From: Capsicum annuum | Lineage: Eukaryota; Streptophyta; Magnoliopsida; Solanales; Solanaceae | Assembly (NCBI RefSeq): GCF_002878395.1 | Contig: NC_061115.1 | Coordinates: forward strand, 60,643,007-60,707,006 | Direction: 5' to 3' | DNA: 64,000 bases | Shown: positions 1 to 12,289 of the stretch, one piece after another | Layout of the letters: each line of letters begins with the position of its first letter | How positions within the stretch are numbered: position 1 is the first letter of the stretch | The notes under the pieces: generated by a model | Seen by the model: the letters and a program-made list of their open reading frames with translations, nothing else | The model's database searches: none | What the model was told of the DNA's origin: nothing | Program-made: the position numbers and the translations under genes

Positions 1-1145
1 GAGATAATGCCTCCAAATTTTTAAGGTAAGAACAACAAATGCTAAATCAAGATCATAGGTTGGGTAATTCTTGTCATGGGGTTTAAGTTGTCCAGAGGCA
101 TAGGCTATGACCTTAATTCTATGCATCAATACACAACCAAGACCAACTCTAAAAGTATCACAGTAAATAAAAAACCAATCTATACCATCTAGCAAGGACA
201 AGATTGGGGCAGAGGTGAGTCGGGTCTTCAACTCCTGAAAACTCATTTCATAAGAATCTGACCATTGAAATTTGCCTTTCTTCTAAGTCAATTAAGACAT
301 GGGGGGATGCAATAGATAAAAATCCTTTTGCAAAACACTTGTAATAGATATCCAAACCCAAGAAACTACTGATATCTAACAGCGCGATGGGCCTGGGCCT
401 ATTTCTCACTATTTCGATCTTTTGAGGGTCAACTATAATGCCATCACTGGAAATAATATAGACAAGTAAAGCTACTGATCTTAGCCAAATCTCACACTTA
501 CTAAATTTAGCGAATAACTGATGAGCGCTAAGAGTGTGCAATATGATTCTGAGATGGTTTGCATGATTATTTTCACTACAAGATTAGACAAGAATATCAT
601 CAATGAAGACTTTGACAAACATTTCAAAGTACTACTTGAACACTCTGTTAATCATGTCCATAAAGGATTCTGGGGATTTATTAGTCCAAAAAACATAACT
701 AGAAATGTGAAGTTACCATACTAGGTTCTGAAAGCTATTTTTGGAATGTCACAAACAATGACTTTGAGATGATGATAGCCGAATCTGAGGTCTATCTTAA
801 GAAATAACTGGCACCCTAAAGTTGGTCAAACAAGTAATAAATTCTATGGAGTGGTTACTTATTTTTGACTGTGATTTTGTTCAACTAACAATAATCGATG
901 GACATTCTAAGAGAACCATCTTTCATACACATGAAAATGACTGGAGCACATCATGGGGAAATATTGCGCCCGATGAATCCCCTATATAAGGCATATTTTA
1001 ACTATTATTTTAACTATTTTAGCTCAGCTAGAGCCATTTCGTAGGGCAGAATTGGGATAGGCTGGAAATCTAGAAAGAGATCTATTCTAAAGTCAATTTC
1101 CCTTTTGGGAGGGAACTCCGGGAAGTTCTTTTGGGAAAAAATCTA
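1..1145 (-). pseudogene. G1 pol fragment: reverse transcriptase and start of RNase H
   Basis: The end of the RT and the connection to RNase H are clear at 541-248, with FAKFSKCEIWL followed by GIIVDPQKIEIV and SSFLGLDIYYKCF. In a different frame the catalytic box FIDDILV is readable at about 609-592 and is followed directly by a stop. The upstream linker typical of gypsy pol (REIDFRIDL, then ILPYEMALAELK) is at about 1110-1015. The domain order is normal but at least two frameshifts and several stops separate the blocks. This is a decayed RNA-dependent DNA polymerase, not expressible as one protein. The catalytic FIDD itself is unaltered. Confidence 0.82.
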
Positions 1146-1317
1146 GAAATTTCCTTACTATTAAAACTGATTTGAGACTAGAAGTCTCAGAACTAGAGCC
1201 TTTCACTCGAACAAGATGGTACATTTACCTTTTAGAAATTATTTTTCTTGCCTTAAGATATGAAATAATTTTACCTGTAAGCACTGAGGTACTACCCCTT
1301 CTTTTAATAACTAGTTC

Positions 1318-1662
1318 ATTGGGAAACTAAAACTTAACAACTCTTTTTCTATAATCAACTGAAGCATAGCTTGAGTAAAGCCAATCCATGCTGAGAATGA
1401 TATCGAAATCAGTCATCTCTAACTCCAAAAGATCAACAGAGGTGACTTTATGGGATATTGTGATCGGATAGATCCTGTATACCTCCCTGGCTACAATAGA
1501 GACACCTACTAGGGTAGACACTGAGAAGTGTTCTACTAAGAATTCAGGGCTGGCTCTAAAATTTACAGGTATATAAGGGGTTACAAAGGAGAGAAAAGCT
1601 CGAGGGTCTAATAAAGCATAAACATGAAGGTGAAAGACCTGTAATGTACCCATAACCACATC
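1318..1662 (-). pseudogene. G1 aspartic protease (retropepsin), active site altered
   Basis: An open stretch of about 110 codons covers most of the domain. The flap-side text (PFSVST-like, here EHFSVSTLVGVSIVAREVYR) and the C-terminal motif DFDIILSMDWL are typical of gypsy proteases that process Gag-Pol. The catalytic loop at about 1612-1599 reads LLDPRAF, where the family has D-(S/T/P)-G followed by A or S. The aspartate is kept but the glycine is arginine, so activity is doubtful. It lies directly downstream of gag and upstream of RT, as expected. Identity is secure; function is inferred lost. Confidence 0.85.
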
Positions 1663-1663
1663 A

Positions 1664-2868
1664 AGAGAACTTTCTTGATCCTACCAGGGCTGAACTATAG
1701 ACAGCCTTTTCTTGAGTTGTCCACTGGTTGCATTGGAAGTAGCGGCCCATTGAGTAAGGAGACCTGTAGGAGCTGATGACAGATTGGACTGGCCCTGTTG
1801 GCGCAAGTCTTTTCCCCTTTGTGTAACTATTCGACATTCCCTAATCCTGCGACCTGTCTTACCACACATAAAACATACATCACTACCAGCTTTATGCTCA
1901 CCCTAATTATTTCTTCCACATTTCCTGTAGAGCAGATTAGTATGACCATTGTTCACACCAACCTGGGCTTAGGTCCTAGTGCCCTATCACGACTTTGATT
2001 TATAAACTTTTGTAGTAGCAAACTAACTGAAAATGGAGCTGGGGCTGGGAATTTTTTATGGAACTAAAAATGGTTACCACTCTGCTACTTCAGCTTAGAG
2101 AAATTAAAGCTACCTATTCTAGACCTCTTATTATCCCTTTCTGTCCTGAAGCTTTATTTTCTCAATCTATTGAGCATATACCATAAGCCTAGATATGTCC
2201 ATCTCCTTAAAAAACATAGAACTTATACACTTCTTGTCCACACTATCAGATATACCAGACACAAACTTACTTATTCTTGACCTATTATCGGACACCATAT
2301 TTGGAGCATATCTGGCCTACTGAGTAAACTTAAGTGAATACTCCCTCATAGTCATGTTACCCTAGTTTAGATAAATTAACTCCAACACTTTAGATTCCCT
2401 CAACTCTAAAGGAAAGAACCTATCTATATAGTTAATGTAAAACTCCCCCCACTCAATAGGCCCTACCTCAATACCTCTATCTTTTTTCTACTACTTATTC
2501 AGCGTATGAGCTACGTCATATAACTGGTAGGCAATCAACTTTGCACTCTCACTTAAGGTTATACACATGATATGTTTCACCTTCTAAAACATATCAAGAA
2601 ATTTATGTGGATCCTCCTCATACTTGGATTTGGAAAAAAGGGGATTCATTTGGGGTAAAATCTCGGATCCAAGCTGTAGCTGTATTGGCCACTAGATTGG
2701 CTGGAATAGCAGTCTGCTAATTTTTTAATAAACTACTGACTGAGCTAAAGTAGTGAATACGGCTCTGAACTCGGCGTTAGAGACATTCTCATTCAGGGGT
2801 TCTTCTTGAATAGGCAAAGGTGCGGGCTGATTTTTGTTTCTTTTTTTGTTGTTCTTTCTCGGAGGCCT
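1664..2868 (-). pseudogene. G1 gag with degenerate CCHC knuckles
   Basis: The 3' end carries the nucleocapsid region: CFMCGKTGRRIREC at about 1880-1838 is a CX2CX4HX4C zinc knuckle in which the histidine is arginine. A second, upstream half-knuckle (KCGRNN, then a stop) is visible. The N-terminal start aligns with G2 gag; where G2 has ATG at 9583-9581, G1 has AGG at 2868-2866, so the initiator is lost. The middle (retrotransposon gag domain) is recognisable only in pieces with stops. It would package RNA in the virus-like particle. Related to, but clearly different from, the G2 gag. Confidence 0.75.
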
Positions 2869-3091
2869 TTTCTATAAATAAAAGGAAGAATGACTAGAAA
2901 GATAGTTTAAATATATCTTATTCCTTTTCAAAAGGCATGAACATCTAAACAAGGGAAACTTTTTCTAAAATGTCTCTTAGCCTCTTGTCCATAAGTGTGG
3001 CGTGCTTCACACCCATGCATAAGACTCTACTCAGCGTAGTTTTTGAAACTCCCTGGGACTCTTTGAAAACCTGGGCTCTAATATTGAGTTT
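2869..3091 (-). other. G1 leader and initiator-Met tRNA primer site
   Basis: A short untranslated leader lies between the 5' LTR and gag. Immediately inside the LTR, plus-strand 3073-3087 reads GGGCTCTAATATTGA, a mutated copy of the tRNA-iMet 3' end complement (intact form at the G2 site, 9789-9801). First-strand synthesis starts at such a site. The match is imperfect, consistent with age. Confidence 0.7.
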
Positions 3092-4301
3092 TGTCATAAA
3101 TCGAGGCTATGCCTAATTGCAGCAAAGGTGCCTATGATCATATGTGACCACAAGCTAACCCATGAGCTGGTACCTAGTGTGAGCACTGAGTAGCTGATAA
3201 TAAAGACATATGCATAAAATGATTGATAAATGCAATAATGTTTTAAATACTGAAAATGCAACTGAATTTGTAATTCTAAAAATATCAATGAAAATACTAA
3301 AATCCAATTGATAACATTGATAAACTGACTGATTGTTTGAATATCTAAAAAGCCTCTAACTGTTTGATTGTGGAGTATATTGGACAAGTCCCCAGCTCTA
3401 ACTGACTAAATAATAATGAACTACTGAATAGCTAAAATAAATCATCATGCCACCAAATATGAGGACTCACCACTATTACTTCTAAGTCATACTAGGATTT
3501 CTAACTACGATTGGGGAACTGAGCATTCAAAACGATGATATAAAACATCATAGCACAAAAAAGGTATGCGGTTAGTGCTTGGAATGTACTGGTATATGAG
3601 ATAAGTTTAGGCTGAAATGCATAGGTTGATATTCATGAAATAGCAACTGACTAAACAACATGATATAGCTGATGCAAAAGTACGTGAAAACTATAAATTC
3701 TAAGAATTCACAACCAAGAATATAACATAATACTAAAATATTTTGTTAAATGAAAAACTGAAATCTTGTAACTGAATTATTGATGAAATGTATGCTATGG
3801 TCAGGAAACCCTAAACTAAACTCTGTACTAAATACTAAAATGAGACTGTGGGAGGTATCATGTACCCGACATACCCTAATCTGAGCAAATCGGGGTCCAA
3901 CCAGTAAACTAAATTAAAAGGGACTCAATACCTTTCAAAGGGTACTAACACATGGCTATGTGGATCCACTATTTGGTCTCCCGAAGGACTAGGGAGTGAG
4001 TCCTAAATTGGCAGGTGAACCCTAAGAAAATGTCAGTCCTAAAATAGCATCATGCATCTCAAAGAATGTTAGTCCTATACTAGCGGGTGAAATCTCAAAA
4101 TCCTATGTTGGCTACATAATTCTGGAACTTAGGGACTGCTTCTAAAGACCTAGTCCTAGCTGTCGATTAAGCCCCCATCCCTATGTTAGCTTGGTGCTAA
4201 ATCCTACTCCCAACTAAAATAACACTGATTATTAAATTATTCTAAGTTTAACTACCTATGATAACTCACTGAACTGATATTGCTTATGATTATCTAAAAT
4301 A

Positions 4302-4365
4302 ATTCTAAATGTACTAAGATTATATCTGAAATCATTCTGAATGTACTAAAATTATATCTGAAATC
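4302..4365. repeat. 2 x 32-bp tandem repeat inside the G1 LTR
   Basis: Unit ATTCTAAATGTACTAAGATT... at 4302-4333 is repeated at 4334-4365 with two substitutions; a third partial unit follows. Not present at the same place in the G2 LTRs as far as can be seen by eye. Confidence 0.75.
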
Positions 4366-4618
4366 ATTATGAATCGACTGATACTATGTATACAGCTAAG
4401 TTTTGGGTATTCCTAACCCCTAGCACTGAATACAAATAAAAACAAAGGTATGCAAAATTTCAAAAGACCATAATAGGGAATCATTCTACAATATCATTCT
4501 TTTTGAAATTTCCTCAAACACATGGGGATTAAGGCTTTAACATGGGGATGATTTTAAACATGATGAGATAGCATGATTACATCAAAAAAACCATTATTTG
4601 AGGATATACCATGAATTG

Positions 4619-4649
4619 CATGACCATGACAATGACCATGACCATGACC
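4619..4649. repeat. Short CATGAC hexanucleotide repeat
   Basis: About five imperfect CATGAC units. It gives the HDHDNDHDHD run of a chance open frame and is otherwise unremarkable. Confidence 0.8.
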
Positions 4650-5254
4650 TAAGAACTTCAACATCCAAAATATATTATAAGCCATTCCACTTGAAAATAA
4701 TTGTAATCTTAACTTTAAATGTAAATAACGAGAACTTCATGGAAATAATTCATTTAAAACATGGAAAACTCATAATTTATCATTTGAAAAGGGATTCTTG
4801 GATTCCACGGTGAAATAAAACCATAGATAAACATTACACACACCTTTGGTACTTAAATCGTAAAAGATAACTTTCTTGTAAGTTCTTTTAGGTTCTTGAA
4901 CTTGGGGGAATGATTAGGGTTTGTTTTTAAGAGTAAAATTTGAGAATTTTGGCATATAATGCCCTAACTGAAGCTAAATCCCATGCTTTTACAAATAGGG
5001 GCAATGGGAAAAGACAAGACTGCCCCTCAGGAATTTAAATTTGTAACTAGAACACCAATTTCAGGGTCATCGTGATAAGCCAAGGGCCTTATCGCTATAC
5101 AACAAAAACAAGATACAATCGCGGTGAGGATCTAGAATTGAAATTCGAACGTGCCTCAATCTTCGTTTGAAGAATCCAAAATTTCCCTGAGACATGCCCT
5201 TTATACCCCTAAACATGAATTAACTCAAAAACTTATGTCTCAAAGTTGGGAAGG

Positions 5255-7675
5255 TGTAATGACCCAAGACTACCCCCTAGTCAGCACATGGTGCTTGCGA
5301 CCCCAAAGGACCACAAGCTAACCCATAAATGATATTTGCTGTGAGCACTAAACAATAACACTGAAATAATTATGGAATCATAGGCTCAAATGCCATAAGG
5401 TTCAAAACATCTAAAATACTATTAATGAGTAATAACATCTGAATCTGAAATAACGTCTAAAAATCTAGTCTAGAAAGCCTCTAACTAAATCTGTTTGAAA
5501 GTGGAGCTGATGGGATAATATCCTTACTAACTTCATCTACTAAAATACTGCTAAGCTAAAGAATTGAAATAAAACCATATCCTTGATAGATGAGGACTCA
5601 CTGCTAACACTTCTACTGTTGGGTAAATCTGGCTAAGAGCGGTCAGGTACCTAAGTGTTTGAACCTATGATATGATACATCATTGCATAAAAAATAAGTA
5701 TACGATCAGTACTTAAGAATGTACTGGTATGCAAGAGCTGGATTAGCATACATGGAGGATCTATAACTATTGAACATACTATGCATACTGTAACTGAGTA
5801 TATTGGAACTAAATCTAAAATTGATAACTGAATATACTAATAAACAGAGGTCACTAATAATCTGTATTACTGATAAATGAGTGATTGCATCTGATAGTCC
5901 TAATTTTGTTGGACTAAACTATGTTCTATTCTGAAGACTGAGATTGAAACAGGAACCGTGGGAGGTAATCATCTAACCAATATGACCCAAATCAGAATTG
6001 GTAAGATAATTGATTTGGGGTCAAATCTGCAACCCCAATTGGAAGGGTGTCAGTAACGTGCCATGGGTAAAGAAAAGTTGAAGAGAAACCCTCTACTGGC
6101 AGGTTCCCTGAATAAGAATGGTGGCACCCTCTACTGGTAGTTAGAGCATCTCATCATCCCATTACTTGCAAGTTTAATGTCTCCACCTACGCTACCTAAG
6201 TAGTTCTGGAATACAAAGATTGCTTCTAAGGATCACACCCTCTGCTAGCAGGTGAGCCCACATCCTTGGATTCACTCGGTGCTAAATCCTACTCTGAACT
6301 GAAAGACACTGAACTGAGTATACTGAATTGGACTGGACGTATACTTAGATTACTGATTTTTCCTAACTTTTGTAACTGACTGAATTCTATAGAGTTATGT
6401 AATAGATTGAGAGTCCTACTAATCGTGACATGACTGATACTATTTTGCCACTGACACTGGCTCTAGGTAAACAACTAAATTATCGGGTATTAAATTCCCC
6501 CAGGACTCGATAGCATGAAAAGTAAAGCAAAGCATCATTTTGAAAAATATAACAATGTTCACTTGGGCATACTTTATTAACAGAGATATTTCATCAAACA
6601 CCAATAAGGCATTAACTTGTACATGGATGGGAAATACATGTTAGCATGCTTGAATGGCATTATTTCATTATCATAGACATTTTATCAAACACATAAGAAT
6701 CATACTTGTTTCAATAGATCATAAACACTTAGGGTTAACATGGTTACAATAATCAACTTGCAAATTGAAGGGTTTATCATGAATATCACATAATTTAACA
6801 CATACTAGAATCAATTCTTTGAACTTGTAATCTAAATAATTGATTAAAACTCAAACAACATCATGAATATGAATTCAATCTAATTCAAACATTGAAATCA
6901 TAAATCATAAATCTTGTATTTTGAAAAAGGATTCCTAGGCTCCATGGAAGGTAAGGATCCATGGATTAACATCTAACATACCTTATTTTGTGAGATTTTT
7001 AGGATTCTCCTTGATTCTTAAAAGCTAGGATTTGTTTTCTTGAGAGAGAAATACCTTTTGATTTTGGGGAAAAGTGAATAATGAATTGTTTTACACATTT
7101 TTAGGGATTAAATGCCACATCTGGGTGGAATAAAATCATGAAAAAAGATTAGTTTAACCCTAGGCACAACTTTACTTTTTCGTGAAATTTTCCCAATATT
7201 GACCCCTGGCATAACGTGGCACTGTTGCACCGTGTTACTGGAAGATGAAAACAGGAAAATTTAATGGTGGCGGGACGTGGTGGTATCATGTTACCACTTT
7301 GTTTGTGAACTATTAGTGAACCGCGACATGGTGGAATCGCGTTGGTACACTAGAAATTGACAATTATGAACTGGGTCTATGACGCGATACGCCAATATCG
7401 TAGATCAACACTGAAAATTGACAATTGCTATTTTGACACACTCCACGATGGGCTACTTTCTTGAATGATGATGTTTAATGTCTAAAACTTAAAATCACCA
7501 TAACTTCTTACCCGATTGTTCAATTTAGGTGAATTTTATATCGTTGGAAAGCTAATTAAATTTCATACACAATGAAAGGCTCTAATCTGAAAAATACTAA
7601 GTATTTCAAAAATTTTATTTATCATAACCCATGTAATGAAGGTTAATATAGGTTAGGAAAAGATGGGGTCTTACA
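5255..7675 (-). repeat. G2 3' LTR
   Basis: 2421 bp, TG...CA termini, followed on the element's inner side by a polypurine tract. Contains CG-rich modules at 7204-7450. No coding potential seen. Confidence 0.88.
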
Positions 7676-7689
7676 ATATCTCCCTCTTG
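7676..7689 (-). other. G2 polypurine tract
   Basis: On the minus strand this reads CCAAGAGGGAGATAT directly against the 3' LTR; plus-strand DNA synthesis is primed from such tracts. Next to it is the CATTCGAGGATGAATG box that commonly ends plant gypsy internal regions. Confidence 0.75.
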
Positions 7690-8350
7690 GGAACATTCAT
7701 CCTCGAATGTGTCTAGTTAAGTTGATAGAGTACTGACAGGATAAATTGACATACTAAACTAGACATGCACAACTAAAGCATAGTTATGTGACTAGTCTGA
7801 TAGACTGAACTTACATACTGAACATGCATATTTGATGCATGATTACATGGAAGAAATTGATTTATGAAATACATGATTGACATAAAGATGATATGAGGTA
7901 GTAATTCATACCAAGTTTGTAACGGTACTAAATATGGGACTGAGTAGGTTTATGAAAGACTATGATGATGTACGAGACACTATCTAATTGTAGGACAGCT
8001 GAATGACTTCGACACACTACTGAGCCTTACAGAACATATGGCATAAACTGAACTTCATGGACCATTTAGAGTATGACATGAGTTATGATAACTGAGCATA
8101 CTGGGAAACATGAATACGGGTGTCATGAACTGCATTACCTAAGTTTAAAATTTCTCAACATATGAAACCTGATTCGTACTATAGAGTGAACTAGAATTCC
8201 TTATACTAAGAACTGTAAGCATACATAGTCTTCTACCATGTACTATACTACTATCTCCCCCTTAGACAAAAGTCATCATTCTATGTTTGTGGGTTACTAA
8301 ATCAATAACCCTTCAACTATTTAAGGGTTTAACCTTGGTATAGACTGCTA
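7690..8350 (-). other. G2 3' noncoding internal region
   Basis: No gene. It holds the untranslated tail of the element and a second purine-rich box (plus-strand CTATCTCCCCCTTAG near 8251). The expected pol genes should lie between here and the protease stub; they are deleted. Confidence 0.6.
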
Positions 8351-9583
8351 TATAAGAAGTTATAGAAGATAGAGAAGCTCATGAATCTAATAATGCATAA
8401 ACATATAAGTGGGAGACTTTTAACTTACCTGTGACCACATAAGGAGGACTGTCCTGATCCTATTGGGATTGAAGTACATAAATTTGTGTAGGTGCTAACC
8501 ATGAGTGGTACTAGAAGAGGACCTCTACTGATTGGGGCGACTTGACTGAGGTGAAGGATTACTATACTGACCCTGACAACCTAACTGAGGACAATCTCAG
8601 TCTTTGTGGCCTGGGTTGCCACATCCGAAACAAACATCAATGTCATTTCTGCACACACCCTTATGATTCTTACTACATTCGCTAAAAAATGGATTAGTAT
8701 GACCATTTATTACTCTATCCTAGGTCATCGGTACTCTAGCTAAGAATGGAGTTAGAACTAAAGAATTTGGACAGAAATGGGAATGGTTACCCCTACTAAC
8801 TTAGGCTGACTAAAATTATAGCTACTTGTTCTCGCCCTCTTATTTTCCCTCTCCTTCTCCTTAAGTTTCTGCTCTTCAATCTATGAAGCATGGACCATAA
8901 TCCTAGATATGCCCATCTCTTTAATTAACATCACTGTTCTGCATTCCTTAACCATACTATCTGATACCCCAGATACAAACTTGCTCATTCTGAACCTATT
9001 GTCTGCTAGAACATGAGGGGCATACCTGGATAACTGAGTAACTTGAGCGAATACTCTTTTACGCTCATACTACCTTGTTTGAGATTGATGAACTCTAAAA
9101 ATTTAGATTCTCTTAGCTCTAAGGAAAAGAATCAGTCTAGGAAGGCAGTAGAAAATTCTTCCAACTCTATGGGTTCTACATCTATACCCTTGTCTACCTT
9201 CCACAGCTTAAACCACATATAGGATACATCTTGTAGCTGAAGGTGGCTAACTCAACACTCTCACTCGAAGTCACTCCCATGATATTTGTGACTTTATGAA
9301 CCTGATCGAGGAACTCCTATGGATCTTTTTCTGACTTAGATCCCATAAAAAAAAGAGGATTCATTTGGATGAAGTCCTGAATTCTAGTTGCAACAATATT
9401 GGTCACTGGGTTGGCCGAAATAGAAGTTGGACATTCATTCTAAGTTACGACTTAATTGGCTAAAGTAGTGAATGTAGCTCTGAATTCTATGTGAGAGATA
9501 TGTTCATCCAAGGGATCTGCCTAAACGAGCTAAGGGGCTGACTAGTTTCCGATTCTTCTTTAGTTAGTCCTTTTGGGAGGCAT
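8351..9583 (-). pseudogene. G2 gag plus truncated protease start
   Basis: Start ATG at 9583-9581 begins MPPKRTN, then a stop. The nucleocapsid region near 8700-8600 keeps two linked knuckles: SKNHKGVCR, then CFGCGNPGHKD, a stop, and DC, i.e. CX2CX4HX4C with all four ligands. The protease begins near 8395 but breaks up at once, and pol is missing. Gag would form the particle and bind RNA; frameshifts and stops rule out a single product. The gag is the only part of the coding capacity that remains, as in non-autonomous elements mobilised by a relative's pol. Confidence 0.75.
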
Positions 9584-9805
9584 GTTCTGTAAATAAAAGA
9601 AAGAAGTGGATTAGACTGAGAGTGTAACTTTAACTCATGCACACTCGCATGACATAAATACTGAAAGAAGGGAAAGTATTCCTAAAATATCTTATAGCCT
9701 CTTCTATAAGTGTGGTGTGCTACAAACCTATGCACAAGACTCTACGCGATGTAGCTTTTTAGACTCCATAGGACACTGTTGAACCTTAGGCTCTGATACC
9801 AATTT
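9584..9805 (-). other. G2 leader and tRNA-iMet primer binding site
   Basis: Plus-strand 9789-9801 reads GGCTCTGATACCA, a 13-base match to the 3' end of plant initiator-Met tRNA, four bases from the LTR boundary. This fixes the element's orientation as minus. Confidence 0.88.
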
Positions 9806-12289
9806 TGTAATGACTCGAGACTACCCTCTAGTCACCATATAGTTCTTGTGACCCCGAAGGTCAACAAACAAATTTATGAATGATATCTGCTATGAGCACT
9901 AAATAATAATACTAAAATAATTGCAGAATAATAGACTGAAAGACCATAAGGTTCAAAACCTCTAAAATATTAATAATGAATAAAAACATTTGAATCTGAA
10001 ATATTGTTTGAAAATTTAGTCTGGAAAGCCCTTAACTGAATCTGTCTAAAAGTGGAGTTGATGGAACAATCCCCCAACTAACTCAATCTAATAAAATACT
10101 ACTAAGCTAAAGTAGTGAAATAAAAGCATATCACCGATAGCTGAGAACTCACTGCTAACTCTGCTACTTTTGGTTGAATCTTGCTAAACGTGGTCAGAAA
10201 CCTGTGCATCCAAAACTATGATATGAAACACATAGAGAAAGAAACGGGTATGCAATTAGTACGTGAGAATGTACTGGTATGCTAGATGAGGTAAGAATGA
10301 ATGCATGGGTTTGTATGAGTGAACAACAACTAAGTAAATGATATGCAATAGCTGGATTAGCGTACAAGAAAGATCTGTAACTACTATTTATACTATGCAT
10401 ACTGTAACTAAGTATACTGGAACTGAATTTGATTACTTATAACTAAATATATTGATAAATTAAGATCACTGATAATCTGTATTACTCATAACTGAGTAAC
10501 TATATCTGATAGTCCTAATTTTATAGAAATTTAGTGAGTTCTATTCTGAAGATCGAGAATGATACTACAACTATGGGAGGTAATCATCAAACCAACATGC
10601 CCCAAATCTGAACTGATAAGATAACTGAGCTGGGGTCAAATCTATAACCCCAATTGTAAGGGTATGAGTACCGTGTCACGAGTAAAGACAAGCTAAAGAG
10701 TAACCCTCTACTGGAAGGTTCCCTAAAAGATAATGGTGGTACCTTCTACTGACAGGTGGAGGACCTCATTAGCCCTCAATTAGAACGTTTGATGTCTCAA
10801 CCTATGTTGGCTACGTTGTTCTAGAACGGAAGGATTACTTCTAAGAATCACACCCTCTGCTGGTAGGTAAGCCCCCATCCTTGGGTTCACTCAATACTAA
10901 ATCCTACTGCCAACTGAAAGACACTGAACTGAGTATACTAAATTGGCCTGGACTGATACTGAGATTACTTCATTTTTCTAAGTTCTATAACTGACTGAAT
11001 TCTGCTGAGTTTTGTAACGAACTGGGAGTACTACTAATTGTGACATTACTGATACTATTCTGCCACTGAAAGTGGTCCTAAGCAAACAGCTAAATTGTCG
11101 GGTATTAAATACACCCAGAACTCTATAGCATGAAAAGTAAAGAAAAGAATCATCTTGAGTAACATAACAATGTTCGCTTGGGCATAATTCATTCACAGAG
11201 ACATTTCATCAAACACTTGTAAGGTATTAACTTGTACTTGGACGGGAAATACATATTATCATGCTAGAATGGTATTATTTCATTCTCATAGACATTTTAT
11301 TAAACACATAAGAATCATAATTGGTTTATTAGATCATAAACACTTAGGGTTAATATCATTACAACAATTAATTTGCAAATTGAAAGGTTTATCATGAATA
11401 TCACGTAATTCAACACATACAAGAATCAATTCTTGGAACTTGTAATCTAAATCATGGATTAAAACTCAAACAACATCATGAACATGAATTCAATCTAATT
11501 CAAACATGGAAATTATTAATCATAAATCTTATATTTTAAAAAATGATTCTTGGGCTCCATGGAAGGTAAGGATCCATGGATGAACATCTAACATACCTTA
11601 ATTCGTGAGATTCTTGGAGTTCTTGGAGAGATTTTTTGGATTGACCTTGACTCTTAAGAGCTATGATTTGTTTTCTTGAGAGAGAAATACCTATTGATTT
11701 TGGGTAAAAGTGAATAATGAAGGGTTTTACACAGTTTTAGGGAATAAATCCCACATCTGGGTGGAATAAAATAGGGAAAAGACTGGTTTAACCCTGGGCG
11801 TAACATTAATTTTTCGTGAAATTGTTTTGATCTGGACCCCTACCACGACGTGGTATGTATGAAAACTGGAAAATTGCATATTGGCGCGACACGGTGGTAT
11901 CGCATTTCCACTTTATTTGTAAACTGGAAGTGCACCGCGACATGGTGGAATGGCATTGGTACACTGGAAATTAAAAATTATGAACTGGATCTATGGCGCG
12001 TTGTGCTAATATCGCGAAGCAACACTGGAAATTGATAATTGCTATTTTGTCACACTCCGCGACGTGCTACTGGCCTGAATAATGATGTTTAGCAACTGAA
12101 ACTTAAAATCACCATAACTTGTTACACGGATTTCAGATTTCGGCGAATTTTATATCGTTGGAAAGCTAATTGAATTTCCTATGAAGTGGCAGGCTCTAAT
12201 CTGAAAATTAGTTAGTATTTAAAATTTTTTATTTAGGATAAACCATGCACTTTGGTTTAATCTAAGCTAGGGAAATACAGGTTGTTACA
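9806..12289 (-). repeat. G2 5' LTR
   Basis: 2484 bp, partner of 5255-7675, same TGTAATGAC start and TTACA end. Short open frames inside (10194-10400, 10978-11196 minus; 11850-12035 plus) are chance frames. Confidence 0.88.

Larger units (their letters stand above)
3092..5254 (-). repeat. G1 5' LTR, proximal part
   Basis: Begins TGTCATAAATCGAGGCTA next to the primer site and is recognisably similar along its length to the G2 LTRs (for example CCACAAGCTAACCCAT and the TGAGGACTCAC blocks). It stops at 5254 where G2 begins and resumes at 12290. Short open frames inside it (3094-3387 minus, 4598-4813 plus) have no family features and are not genes. Confidence 0.8.
5255..12289 (-). mobile_element. 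G2: pol-less gypsy derivative with 2.4-kb LTRs
   Basis: Two related long repeats (5255-7675 and 9806-12289), both starting TGTAATGAC and ending TTACA, bracket only 2130 bp. Inside, on the minus strand, are a primer site, gag, a stub of protease, then the 3' noncoding tail and polypurine tract. Reverse transcriptase, RNase H and integrase are absent, so it is an internally deleted, non-autonomous copy. By eye roughly a fifth of positions differ over the first 220 bp of the two LTRs, so the insertion is old. Flanking pentamers are GAAGG (5250-5254) and GAACA (12290-12294), only a partial target duplication. It is inserted in the G1 LTR, which continues on both sides. Confidence 0.85.

Noticed and set aside
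4598..4813. 71-codon frame with His-Asp repeats
   Set aside because: Produced by the CATGAC hexanucleotide repeat inside the G1 LTR.
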